Below, in pieces: positions 52,235-60,401 of a stretch of 64,000 nucleotides of DNA. The stretch comes from Paraburkholderia podalyriae (GTDB lineage: Bacteria; Pseudomonadota; Gammaproteobacteria; Burkholderiales; Burkholderiaceae): positions 62,001 to 126,000 of the forward strand of contig NZ_VZQQ01000019.1 of assembly GCF_014397785.1 (NCBI RefSeq), given 5' to 3'. Positions within the stretch are counted from its first letter, which is position 1, and the number at the start of each line of letters is the position of its first letter. Below the pieces are notes generated by a model that made no database searches, was not told where the DNA came from, and saw nothing but the letters and a program-made list of their open reading frames with translations. The position numbers and the translations under genes are program-made.

Positions 52235-52299
52235 GCGCACGCGCAGCATGGGTTGCGCGACACACGCGCGACGATCGACAGGCATGGAGAAAAGCCAAC

Positions 52300-53148
52300 A
52301 TGAGTGACACTACTTTGAGCGCGGCAACGGGGGCAACTCCGCAGCCCGCGCATGCGACGCGCGCTGCGGCGCTGCGCCGCTTCGGCGCGCACTTTCTGCC
52401 GTGGCTGGCGCCGATCGCGATCCTGCTCGCGTGGGAAATCGCCGCGCGCAGCGGCGCGCTGTCGACGCGCGTGCTGCCCGAGCCGCTCGCGGTCGTGAAG
52501 GCCGCATGGTCGCTGATCCAGTCCGGCGAAATGTGGGCCGACGTGAAGGTCAGCACATGGCGCGCGGTGTCGGGCTTCGCGATCGGCGGGGGCATCGGTC
52601 TCGTGCTCGGACTCGCGACGGGTCTCTTCAAACCTGCGGAAATCGTGCTCGACTCGACGGTGCAGATGATCCGCAACATCCCCGCGCTCGCGATGATCCC
52701 GCTCGTGATCCTGTGGTTCGGCATCGAGGAAGAAGCGAAGGTGTTCCTCGTCGCGCTCGGGGTGTTTTTCCCGGTCTACGTGAACACGTTCCACGGCATC
52801 CGGTCGGTCGATGCGAACCTGATCGAGATGGCGCGCAGCTATGGCGTCAACGGTTTCTCGCTGTACCGCCATGTGATTCTGCCGGGCGCGCTGCCGTCGA
52901 TTCTGGTCGGCGTGCGCTTCGCGTTCGGTCTGATGTGGGTCACGCTGATCGTCGCCGAGACCATTTCCGCGCAATCGGGCATCGGCTACATGACGATGAA
53001 CGCGCGCGAATTCCTGCAAACCGATGTGGTGGTGGTCGGCATTCTGCTGTACGCGGCGCTCGGCAAACTCGCGGACATGCTCGCGAAGAGCCTCGAGCGT
53101 GTGTCGCTGCGCTGGCATCCCGCCTATCAGCAAGGAGCAAAAGCATGA
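52300..53148 (+). CDS. ssuC: Aliphatic sulfonate ABC transporter permease
   Basis: SsuC is the inner-membrane permease for alkanesulfonate import. The 282-residue protein begins MSDTTLSAATG at 52300. It has about six TM helices, beginning with FLPWLAPIAILLAWEIAARS, with the binding-protein-dependent transport loop VRFAFGLMWVTLIVAETISA after the EAA-type segment YGVNGFSLYRHVILPGALPS. With the ssuD frameshift, the upstream frame is open into this gene, so a fusion is predicted from the sequence as written. It overlaps ssuB by 4 bases (ATGA). It follows the usual ssuDCB order. Confidence 0.93.
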   Translation: MSDTTLSAATGATPQPAHATRAAALRRFGAHFLPWLAPIAILLAWEIAARSGALSTRVLPEPLAVVKAAWSLIQSGEMWADVKVSTWRAVSGFAIGGGIGLVLGLATGLFKPAEIVLDSTVQMIRNIPALAMIPLVILWFGIEEEAKVFLVALGVFFPVYVNTFHGIRSVDANLIEMARSYGVNGFSLYRHVILPGALPSILVGVRFAFGLMWVTLIVAETISAQSGIGYMTMNAREFLQTDVVVVGILLYAALGKLADMLAKSLERVSLRWHPAYQQGAKA

Positions 53149-54176
53149 ATGCAACGACGCTATCGACGACATTCGGCGGCATCGCCGGCAGCGATCTCGA
53201 GGCCGAACTCGCGCAGCCGCGGCGCGCGGATCGCGACACGACCGATGCTGCGGAGGTTGAACGGGACGGGACGGCCGCGACGCATCGCGGCTTGCATCGC
53301 GGCTTGCAACCCGGCTTGCAACCCGCTACCTCGCTGGCGCGCAGCGACGCAAGCCGCGCCAGCGACTACGCCGTGCAATTGCGCGGCGTCGGCAAACGCT
53401 ATGGCGAGCGCGAGGTGCTGTCGGGCTTCGATCTGTCGATCGAGCGAGGCAGCTTCGTCGCGATCGTCGGCCGCAGCGGCTGCGGCAAGTCGACCTTGCT
53501 GCGGCTCGTCGCGGGCCTCGAAGAAGCCAGCTCGGGCGTGCTCGAAAAACGCGCCGGCAACGGCGGTCCGCTCGATACCCGCATCATGTTTCAGGACGCG
53601 CGTCTGCTGCCGTGGAAAAGCGTGCTGCAAAACGTAATGCTCGGCCTCGGGCGCGGCGCGCGCGACGATGCGCGCGCGGTGCTCGCCGAAGTCGGCCTCC
53701 TCGAACGTGCGAACGACTGGCCCGCGCAACTATCGGGTGGGCAGCGGCAGCGTGTCGCGCTCGCGCGGGCGCTCGTGCATCGTCCGCAATTGCTGTTGCT
53801 CGACGAGCCGCTCGGCGCGCTCGATGCGTTGACGCGCATCGAAATGCATACGCTGATCGAAAGACTGTGGCGCGAGCATCGCTTCACCGCGCTACTCGTC
53901 ACGCACGACGTGCACGAAGCCGTCGCGCTGGGTGACCGGATTCTGCTGATCGAGGAGGGCAGCATCGCGCTCGATCAGCCGGTCGCGCTCGCGCGTCCGC
54001 GCGCGCGAGCGTCGGCGGGCTTCGCCGCGCTCGAAGACCACGTGCTGCAACGGGTGCTGAAAAACGCGCCGAACGACGACACGCGGGCGCATCGCGCGTA
54101 TGAGCCGTTTGACCCGTACGGCTTGCCCGAACCCGGCCGTCTCACGCGACCGACCGACGTGCGCTGGGCCGTCTGA
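53145..54176 (+). CDS. ssuB: Aliphatic sulfonate ABC transporter ATP-binding protein
   Basis: SsuB powers the sulfonate importer. The 343-residue protein has an unusual N-terminal extension of about 70 residues with a 4-unit repeat (HRGL HRGL QPGL QPAT), then the ABC domain from RGVGKRYGEREVLSGFDL. Walker A is GRSGCGKST (about residues 107-115), Q-loop FQDARLLPW, signature LSGGQRQRVALARALVHRPQ, Walker B LLLLDEPLGALDALTRIEMH and the H-loop LLVTHDVHEAVAL. The signature and Walker B are typical of the nitrate/taurine/sulfonate group. It overlaps ssuC by 4 bases. A molybdopterin-binding gene follows 50 bases downstream. Confidence 0.92.
   Translation: MNATTLSTTFGGIAGSDLEAELAQPRRADRDTTDAAEVERDGTAATHRGLHRGLQPGLQPATSLARSDASRASDYAVQLRGVGKRYGEREVLSGFDLSIERGSFVAIVGRSGCGKSTLLRLVAGLEEASSGVLEKRAGNGGPLDTRIMFQDARLLPWKSVLQNVMLGLGRGARDDARAVLAEVGLLERANDWPAQLSGGQRQRVALARALVHRPQLLLLDEPLGALDALTRIEMHTLIERLWREHRFTALLVTHDVHEAVALGDRILLIEEGSIALDQPVALARPRARASAGFAALEDHVLQRVLKNAPNDDTRAHRAYEPFDPYGLPEPGRLTRPTDVRWAV
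53283..53330 (+). repeat. Four 12-base tandem units in the ssuB N-terminal extension
   Basis: Two identical CATCGCGGCTTG units (53283, 53295) are followed by CAACCCGGCTTG (53307) and a diverged CAACCCGCTACC (53319). They encode HRGL, HRGL, QPGL and QPAT in frame, so unit gain or loss would not shift the frame. Confidence 0.85.
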
Positions 54177-54226
54177 GTTTTCAACCGATCCGTTCCTTTA
54201 CAACTGCTTCTGTGGAGTTTTCTGAA

Positions 54227-54442
54227 ATGAGCATTTCCGCCATCAATGTGCGCAATCAGTTCAAAGGCAAGGTCAAGGAGATCATCCGCGGCTCGGTGGT
54301 GTCCGAAGTCGACGTGGAGACGCCGTTCGGCATCGTCACGTCGGTGATCACGACGCGCTCGGTCGACGAACTCGAACTGAAAGTCGGCTCGGAGGTGGTC
54401 GCGCTCGTGAAGTCGACGGAGGTGTCGATCGCGCGGCTCTGA
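54227..54442 (+). CDS. Small molybdopterin/oxoanion-binding protein (Mop/TOBE)
   Basis: This 71-residue protein starts at the ATG at 54227 and is almost entirely a Mop/TOBE domain: AINVRNQFKGKVKEIIRGSV, VSEVDVETPFGIVTSVIT and a second half VDELELKVGSEVVALVKSTE. Molbindins of this type bind molybdate or similar oxyanions. It follows ssuB in the same direction and lies 50 bases after it, so it may be cotranscribed. A link between sulfonate use and molybdate/oxoanion binding is inferred from position. Confidence 0.88.
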   Translation: MSISAINVRNQFKGKVKEIIRGSVVSEVDVETPFGIVTSVITTRSVDELELKVGSEVVALVKSTEVSIARL

Positions 54443-54477
54443 AGACGCTCAACCGATGTGAGCAACGCGCACGCGGG

Positions 54478-54738
54478 TTACTTCGCGTTTGCGCCGCTCG
54501 CGGGCGGCTCGTGCGACATGCGGTCGTTGGTCGGCTTGGACGGCCGCTTGATCGGCATGTTGTCCGGGTTGCTCGAACCGCCGGCGCCTGATGCCGCCTC
54601 GGGCGGTTTGACCATCGGCGCATGACTGTCGGGCGGCGCGCTGGCCGCCGTTTGCGCGACGGCGCTCGCGCCGCTCGCGAGCAGCGCCGCCAGCGCGGTG
54701 CCAGTGGCCGTCCGCGTGGTCCATTTGCCTCGCTTCAT
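54478..54738 (-). CDS. Hypothetical secreted protein
   Basis: The 86-residue protein starts at the ATG at 54738. An N-terminal signal peptide (TGTALAALLASGASAVAQ, cleavage near residue 28) leads to a Pro/Ser/Gly-rich, probably disordered region (ASAPPDSHAPMVKPPEAASG). No domain is recognised. It is convergent with the Mop gene. Confidence 0.55.
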   Translation of the reverse strand: MKRGKWTTRTATGTALAALLASGASAVAQTAASAPPDSHAPMVKPPEAASGAGGSSNPDNMPIKRPSKPTNDRMSHEPPASGANAK

Positions 54739-54991
54739 GTCGTTCTCCTTCAATCTCGCGTGCCGTCGGTAGGCTCGCGGCTGTGTGCATAATCTACTGG
54801 TAGCAGGCCGTGTTCCGGGGCCGTTGCTGGCGCGCTGAATCGTGCTGCTGCCCGTGCGCTCACTCCGCACGCCGTCTGCAGACGCCAATTGCCAGGCTCG
54901 ACGCTCGAGGCACCGGGCTCTTCAGGCGCGCACATCTGCATCCGCCGATGAAACTTGCTACGATGAATTGAGCATTCCGACGGAGACGGCC

Positions 54992-55189
54992 ATGTCGAAG
55001 TCCTTGAGTCCCGAAGCGGTCGAAGCGTTGCGGCGTCTGAACGATGTCGGCGTCGGACAGACGGCGCCCGAAGTCGCGCAGTCCGTCGCGGCGGAGTTAC
55101 TGGCGTGCGACCTCGTTGCCGAAGCGGGCAGCGGTGGGGTCGAAATCAACTGCAACGGCCGGCAGTATCTTTCCGGCGATTGCAACTGA
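54992..55189 (+). CDS. Small hypothetical protein
   Basis: This 65-residue protein from the ATG at 54992 (MSKSLSPEAVEALRRLNDVG) is helical, then ends VEINCNGRQYLSGDCN, with two Cys. A GGAGA-like site lies upstream. No family is recognised; it may be a small Burkholderiales-specific protein. Confidence 0.55.
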   Translation: MSKSLSPEAVEALRRLNDVGVGQTAPEVAQSVAAELLACDLVAEAGSGGVEINCNGRQYLSGDCN

Positions 55190-55336
55190 TCCGCCGAGCG
55201 GCGGCCGGCCGCATGGCCGGTCCGCAGAGCGGGACGGCGCGTCGCGGGTGAGTCGCGAGCTGGTGATTGGCCATCGCGACACCCGCTTGACGCGCGTGTT
55301 CGGTTGCCCGCGAACAGCGAAACCACGGAGGCGAGC

Positions 55337-55579
55337 ATGGAGCCGAAAGGCGTCGATATGGGCGACTACCAGGCGCGCTATGGCGACTACGACATCGAGG
55401 TGGCTGTCGAACAGGTACTGACCGGCGTCAAGGCGCATTTCCGGGTGCTGCGCGGCGATTCGACGGTGGTCGACTGGCAGCTCGTGCATATCGATAGCCT
55501 ATGGTCCACCGAGCATGCGGCCGCGGACGCTGGCTTTCGCGCGGCGCGCGAATTGATCGATGCGGGGCTGGCGAGTTAG
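55337..55579 (+). CDS. Small hypothetical protein
   Basis: This 80-residue protein starts at the ATG at 55337 with GGAGGCGAGC upstream. It is beta-rich (GDYDIEVAVEQVLTGVKAHF, RVLRGDSTVVDWQLVHID) then helical. The topology resembles the 95-residue protein encoded at 46290. The function is unknown. Confidence 0.6.
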   Translation: MEPKGVDMGDYQARYGDYDIEVAVEQVLTGVKAHFRVLRGDSTVVDWQLVHIDSLWSTEHAAADAGFRAARELIDAGLAS

Positions 55580-55802
55580 AGGCGCGTAGGCGCGTCGCGA
55601 CGGGAAGGGATGCCTGCGAGGCTGGCGCAACGACTCGGCGGGCGCGCGGTAGAAGCACTGCGAACCATTGGCTGCGCGCAAAGCGTGTCGGGTACGACAG
55701 CCGACGTAAACGCGACTGGGCGCCGGCATCGATACTGCGTGCGCGGCGCCCAGATTGATCGCGGCCCTTAGAGGCAGCGGATATGGCGGTACTGCTGGCG
55801 GC

Positions 55803-56072
55803 TTAGTGGCCGAAGAACACCGATTGCGGGCCCGAAGTGGGTTCGCTGCGCGTGCCCGATTGCGTCGACACGCTATTCACGCCACCGTATGCATTCGATT
55901 GCGAGTTGGCGCGTTCAGCGGCGACGGTCTGCTCGTTCTGGCCTTGTTGCGAAGCCGGCGCGCCAACCGACGGACGATAGTACGGTGCCGGACCGTAGCC
56001 GCTTGCGAAAGCGGGAGCGGCGATGGAGGCAGAAGCGGCAACCAGCAGAGCGGCGATGAACTTGGTCTTCAT
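55803..56072 (-). CDS. Small secreted protein of unknown function
   Basis: The 89-residue protein starts at the ATG at 56072 with GGAG upstream. The signal peptide (FIAALLVAASASIAAPAFAS) is followed by a Gly/Pro/Tyr-rich stretch (GYGPAPYYRPSVGAPASQQG) and an Asn/Gln/Ser-rich tail. This is a common composition for surface-associated, low-complexity proteins of Burkholderiales. No catalytic role is suggested. Confidence 0.65.
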   Translation of the reverse strand: MKTKFIAALLVAASASIAAPAFASGYGPAPYYRPSVGAPASQQGQNEQTVAAERANSQSNAYGGVNSVSTQSGTRSEPTSGPQSVFFGH

Positions 56073-56370
56073 AGTAGGACTCCGATAACGTTTCGACTGC
56101 ATTTCAGGAAGATGTTGCAGGAGCCGGTGAATCAGGTGTCTGCAACGTCGATGAGAGGCAGTGTATACCCCTACTATCGAAAATTTGTGCCGATAATCTG
56201 AATTTACTATTCCCGAAGAGGAAACAATCGTTCAGAGCTAGGCGCGGCAAGGCAGACCGATGATCCCGCCCTGTTGACCAAGCGGTTTTTGAATACGATC
56301 AGGAGAGCGGAAAAGGGTCGTCGGTGCAGTAAAGCGCCCGGAGATTATTGAAACGCAGAAGGCCGCCGCC

Positions 56371-56411
56371 AAAACAAAAACGGCGTTGTGATTGCTCACA
56401 ACGCCGTTTGC
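56371..56411 (-). terminator. Rho-independent terminator of tRNA-His
   Basis: On the minus strand AAACGGCGTTGTGA and TCACAACGCCGTTT pair around a short loop and are followed by T5. It lies about 10 bases after the tRNA-His CCA. Confidence 0.88.
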
Positions 56412-56421
56412 TAGAATTCTC

Positions 56422-56498
56422 TGGGGTGGCTGATGGGACTCGAACCCACGACGACAGGAATCACAATCCTGGACTCTACCAACTGAGCTACAGCCACC
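56422..56498 (-). tRNA. tRNA-His (GTG)
   Basis: A 77-base tRNA with an extra G at -1 pairing with C73, as required for tRNA-His, and an encoded CCA. The anticodon loop TTGTGAT in stem CAGGA/TCCTG gives GTG. The acceptor stem GTGGCTG/CAGCCAC is perfect. Confidence 0.96.
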
Positions 56499-56552
56499 AC
56501 TAACATCTGCTCGACTTGCTCTAAAAAGCAGTCTCGCCGACGAAGAAACGAG

Positions 56553-56581
56553 ATTATAGAGACTAGATTATCGCTTGCCTA
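56553..56581 (-). promoter_or_regulatory. Predicted promoter of tRNA-His
   Basis: TATAAT lies on the minus strand about 55 bases before the tRNA. A TAGGCA-like -35 (4/6) stands 17 bases further upstream, at the end of dusA. Confidence 0.5.
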
Positions 56582-56586
56582 GTCCT

Positions 56587-57588
56587 TTATTCAGAAATAT
56601 CGGCGGGCTCGCGCAGATGCTGTCTTGCTTCGTCGAAGATCGTCAGATCGCGTGCCGCAAGCCGCTTGCTGTCGGACAAGACTCGACGCCAACCACGCGC
56701 ACCCGCTTCGCCGCGGTACAGGCCGAGCGCATGACGCGTGATCGCGCCGAGATAGGTGCCGAGCGCCATTTCCCTCGCGCAATACTCGATCAGTTTCGCT
56801 TCGACCTCGTCGCGTGTCAGCGGCACCTGCGCAGACCCATAGAAGCGCGCGTCGACATCGGCGAGCACGTAGGGATTGTGATAGGCCTCGCGCCCGAGCA
56901 TCACGCCGTCGACGTGCTGAAGATGGGTGTCGACTTCGTCGAGCGTCTTGATGCCGCCATTGATGATGATCTCCAACTGCGGAAAATCGCGCTTCAACTG
57001 ATACGCGAAGTCGTACTTGAGCGGCGGAATCTCGCGGTTTTCCTTCGGGCTGAGGCCCTTCAGGATCGCGTTTCGCGCATGAACGATAAAGACCTCGCAG
57101 CCGGCTTCCGCGATCGTGCCGACGAAATCTCGGACGAAGCCGTACTCGTCGACCGCGTCGACGCCGATACGGTGCTTGACCGTGACCGGCACCGCTACGA
57201 CGTCGCGCATCGCCTTCACGCAATCGGCGACGAGTTGCGACTCATTCATCAGGCACGCGCCGAACGCGCCGCGTTGCACGCGCTCGGACGGGCAGCCGCA
57301 ATTCAGGTTGATTTCGTCATAGCCCCATCGTTCGCCGAGCTTGGCCGCACGCGCGAGATCGTCGGGCTCGCTGCCGCCGAGTTGCAGCGCGACCGGCGCT
57401 TCGTCGGGCGTGAACGCGAGGTGACGCGGCACGTCGCCGTGCAGCAGCGCACCGGTTGTCACCATTTCCGTGTAAAGCCACGTACGGCGCGAAATCATCC
57501 GATGCAACGAGCGGCAATGCCGATCCGTCCAGTCCATCATTGGCGCGACCGAGACGCGGCGGGGGCTGGGAGTGTGAGGTAAAGACAT
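56587..57588 (-). CDS. dusA: tRNA-dihydrouridine synthase A
   Basis: DusA reduces uridine to dihydrouridine in the D-loop of tRNA with FMN and NADPH. The 333-residue protein has SVAPMMDWTDRHCRSLHRMI (about residues 13-32), VALQLGGSEPDDLARAAKLG, YDEINLNCGCPSERVQRGAF with the catalytic Cys block, TVKHRIGVDAVDEYGFVRDF, and DGVMLGREAYHNPYVLADVD. The order and length are standard for DusA. It is upstream of tRNA-His on the same strand. Confidence 0.95.
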   Translation of the reverse strand: MSLPHTPSPRRVSVAPMMDWTDRHCRSLHRMISRRTWLYTEMVTTGALLHGDVPRHLAFTPDEAPVALQLGGSEPDDLARAAKLGERWGYDEINLNCGCPSERVQRGAFGACLMNESQLVADCVKAMRDVVAVPVTVKHRIGVDAVDEYGFVRDFVGTIAEAGCEVFIVHARNAILKGLSPKENREIPPLKYDFAYQLKRDFPQLEIIINGGIKTLDEVDTHLQHVDGVMLGREAYHNPYVLADVDARFYGSAQVPLTRDEVEAKLIEYCAREMALGTYLGAITRHALGLYRGEAGARGWRRVLSDSKRLAARDLTIFDEARQHLREPADISE

Positions 57589-57702
57589 GGGACTGCCAGG
57601 CGGCTTGAATCAAAACACGAATTTTACCGCAAGGCCAGAAAGCGCCGCGCGCGCGAGCGGTATCACTGTCGTGACGGAGACGGGCACTGATTCGTCCACG
57701 CC

Positions 57703-58116
57703 TCAGTGTCCGTGGCCCCCCGTCCCGCCACCACTGCTCCACGAGCTGCCGCCGCCGTGCATGCCGCCGTATCCGCCGCCATGCCATCCGCCGTTCCCGC
57801 CGTGCCATCCGCCGTTCCCGCCGTGCCATCCGCCGTTCCCGCCGTGCCAACCACCGTTCCCGCCGTGCCAACCACCGCCATGCCATCCGCCGCGCCCGTG
57901 CCAATACCCGTGTCCGTAATAGCAGCAGGGCCCGCCGAAACCGCCGTAGATACCAACCGAGCCGTACACCGGTCCGTAGTAAGGCGGTCCATACGCGTAC
58001 GGATAGTAGGGCTGGCCATACGCATAGTCGTATCCCGCTGGCGGCGCGACGACGCATCCAGTGATGCTCGCTGCCGCGGCCGCGAGCAGCGTCATCGATG
58101 CAATGAGCCTGGTCAC
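57703..58116 (-). CDS. Glycine/tryptophan-repeat lipoprotein
   Basis: The 137-residue protein starts at GTG 58116 with AAGGAGAAGATC upstream. A signal peptide with lipobox (LIASMTLLAAAAASITGC, Cys at about residue 21) precedes a Tyr/Pro-rich part and then repeated GGNGGWH units. Repeats of Gly, Asn and Trp/His suggest a surface-exposed, structured low-complexity domain. The unit count varies easily in such tracts. No function is known. Confidence 0.75.
   Translation of the reverse strand: MTRLIASMTLLAAAAASITGCVVAPPAGYDYAYGQPYYPYAYGPPYYGPVYGSVGIYGGFGGPCCYYGHGYWHGRGGWHGGGWHGGNGGWHGGNGGWHGGNGGWHGGNGGWHGGGYGGMHGGGSSWSSGGGTGGHGH
57783..57868 (-). repeat. 21-base tandem repeat in the lipoprotein gene
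   Basis: Three identical copies of a 21-base unit containing CCATCCGCCGTTCCCGCCG, plus one with a CCAACCACC variant, encode GGNGGWH in the minus frame. The copies are adjacent and in frame, so slippage could change the number of units. Confidence 0.8.
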
Positions 58117-58475
58117 GATCTTCTCCTTCACATAAATCTCAGAAAGACCGCGCGCAACGGAGTTCAGCCGCATTTGTGTCCGGGCGTTACCGGCATCGGC
58201 GCGGCTGCGCGCGCTTGACCCTTGCGCCAATCTTCCCGCGTATTACCAAACGGCGCTGCGGTAACAGTTCGTTAACGATCCGAAACGCTACTGAAGGGCA
58301 CGGTTGCTAAGTTCCGTCGGACGATTCGTCCCGAGTGGGAAGCGATGCGCATGCCGGCGTGGAAATCCGCGCTTCAGGTCGACGAAAACAAGCAATCCCT
58401 TCGCCCGCGACGACGCGGCCCGCCCGCCGTTGCGTCAGTCTTTCGCCAATCCTGACCAGCGATCCACCGCCGTCA
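58117..58475. other. Intergenic stretch between divergent genes
   Basis: About 360 bases without a supported gene. It should carry the promoters of the lipoprotein gene and of the disrupted sulfotransferase gene. Confidence 0.45.
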
Positions 58476-59552
58476 ATGAAGCCCGACTCTCATCCGAACA
58501 CCGCCGAGCAATGGCGCGCCGAAGGCGACGCCTGTATCGCGCGCGGCGATGTCGAAGCCGCACTGCGATGTTTCGAATCCGCGTGCACGCTCGAGCCCGC
58601 CGACCCGCGTGCCGCGGCAAGCGTCTCGGCATCCAACAGATCCGGCAAGCGCGCGAACAGTCCAAGCGATTCCGCCTCCTTGTAGCGCATGCCCTCGCGA
58701 TAGAGACCGTTGCCTTTGAGCAGATGATCGAACGAGGCTTCGTCGCGGCCCACGCCCGGTATCGGCGATCCGTCGACGGCGCCGATTTTTATCGTAGGTA
58801 TGCCGCGTTCCGGCTCGACCTTGATCGAGCAGATTCTCGCGAGTCATCCGCGCGTGTTCGGCGCGGGAGAACGCACCGAATTCGGTGAGGCACTGGTCCA
58901 ATGCATTCGCCGTGACGTGAGCGATCCATTGCGGATCAACATCGAGTCGCTACAGCAAGCGGGCGCGGCGCAGTGGAGCGCGCTCGGCGCAGACTACCTG
59001 CGGCGCATGCAGCGCGTGGTCGCGCAAGCCGATGGACCGCTCGCGCACTCTACCGATCCCTTCAACTTCATCAACGTCGGTCTGATCCATCTCGCGCTGC
59101 CGAATGCCCGCATCATCCGTAGCCGCCGTTCGCCATTGCAGACCTGTCTGTCGATTTTCTCGCGCATTTTTCACGACGTGCCGTTCGGCTACGATCTCGG
59201 CGAGCTGGGCCGTTATTACTGCGCGTACGACGCGTTGATGGCGTACTGGCGGCGCATTCTTCCCGCGGGCGTGATGATCGAGATCGGGTACGAGGAGCTG
59301 GTAGACAATGTCGACGCGAACGTGCGTCGCATGCTCGCGCATTGCGGGCTCGAGTGGGACGAACGTTGCCTCGCGTTTCACGAGACGACGCGGCCTGTTA
59401 GCACCGCGAGTTCAGCGCAGGTGCGCCGACCGCTGTATCGAACCTCGTTGCGGCGCTGGCAACCGCGACGCGAATTGCTCGAACCGCTATGGGACGGTCT
59501 CGGACCGGAACTGGCGGCGGCCGACGCTCAGCGCGCGAGCCCCGACACGTGA
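58476..59552 (+). pseudogene. TPR-sulfotransferase gene interrupted by a small inversion
   Basis: The 5' part (from the ATG at 58476) encodes a single TPR-like unit, NTAEQWRAEGDACIARGDVE with ALRCFESACTLEPADPRA, then loses frame. The 3' part is a sulfotransferase: IFIVGMPRSGSTLIEQILAS, the PAPS 5'-phosphosulfate loop, from about 58785 (first ATG 58800), then YRTSLRRWQPRRELLEPLWD. The middle (about 58610-58760) reads sensibly only on the minus strand: EASFDHLLKGNGLYREGMRY and KEAESLGLFARLPDLLDAET. This is exactly the family segment that should join the TPR part to the catalytic part. Imperfect inverted repeats (CGTG, then CCGCG, then AAGC) flank it. A roughly 150-base inversion explains the damage. 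Confidence 0.75.
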
Positions 59553-59773
59553 TGCAGCCATGGATACACGCCGGCGATGAACGCCGCGTAGAGCGCGGCC
59601 ATCGAAACGCCGGCGGCCGTGCCCCAGATGTCGCGCGAGGCCGGGCCCTGGCGAAAGTGCACGGGCAGTCCGACCACGAGGTAGCCGATCACGAAGAACA
59701 GGATGACCGCGCGCACCGGCGACAGATCGTGGCCGACAAATTCGAGCAGCGCGGACAGATTGAATTGAGACAT
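59528..59773 (-). CDS. Small two-TM membrane protein
   Basis: The 81-residue protein starts at the ATG at 59773. It has two hydrophobic helices: VRAVILFFVIGYLVVGLPVH and AAGVSMAALYAAFIAGVYPW. The 3' end overlaps the end of the sulfotransferase gene by about 25 bases, convergent. No family is recognised. Confidence 0.6.
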   Translation of the reverse strand: MSQFNLSALLEFVGHDLSPVRAVILFFVIGYLVVGLPVHFRQGPASRDIWGTAAGVSMAALYAAFIAGVYPWLHHVSGLAR

Positions 59774-60020
59774 GGACCTGCGGGCGATCGCGAAGGCGGG
59801 GGATCGCACGGCGCCGGAACACATTGAAACGGTTCAACGAACGACGACTGCTCCGCTTCACTTTCAACGTTTCATAGCGCGACGATCTATGCCGATTAAA
59901 GGCCACGCAAACGCGATGCGCAAGAAAAATCCGGTATGAATTTGTACTGGCCGACATTGCTTGCAGCTTGCCTGCGGCGCGACTTTCAGCCGGTTTGGCA
60001 ACGCTTTCACGACGTCGGTT

Positions 60021-60248
60021 TCAACGCTCCTCGGGCTTCGATTTGCGCAGCGGGTCGAGCAGCGGTTTCAAACCGTTGTGATCGATTTCGTGCATCAACG
60101 CCAGCAAACGGCCGATCTCGCCGGGTGGAAAGCCCTGGCTCGCGAACCAGTTCAGATAGTGGCCGGGCAGGTCGGCCATCACGCGGCCTTTATATTTCCC
60201 GTAGGGCATCACGCGCGTGACCAGCAATTCGAGGTGTACGTGATTCAT
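60021..60248 (-). CDS. DUF3820-family protein
   Basis: This 75-residue protein starts at the ATG at 60248 and has the DUF3820 pattern: MPYGKYKGRVMADLPGHYLN and WFASQGFPPGEIGRLLALMH. The open frame extends 450 residues further upstream as an artefact. DUF3820 proteins, including the Escherichia YodC relatives, have no known function. Confidence 0.75.
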   Translation of the reverse strand: MNHVHLELLVTRVMPYGKYKGRVMADLPGHYLNWFASQGFPPGEIGRLLALMHEIDHNGLKPLLDPLRKSKPEER

Positions 60249-60401
60249 GGCAACGAAGTCGAGATGAAGCGCGCATCCAGAGCGCGAAGCGCCACGCAGC
60301 GCAATGCAGCGCATGACCCCGCATTCTAGCCCTGCTGCAGGTATCGCGCCGGCGTGGTAACGTCTGCGCTTTCCGATCATCTCTTCAACAGGACAAGTTA
60401 G

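Noticed and set aside
57783..57868. Repeats as a possible CRISPR array
   Set aside because: Units are adjacent without spacers and encode a regular peptide repeat.
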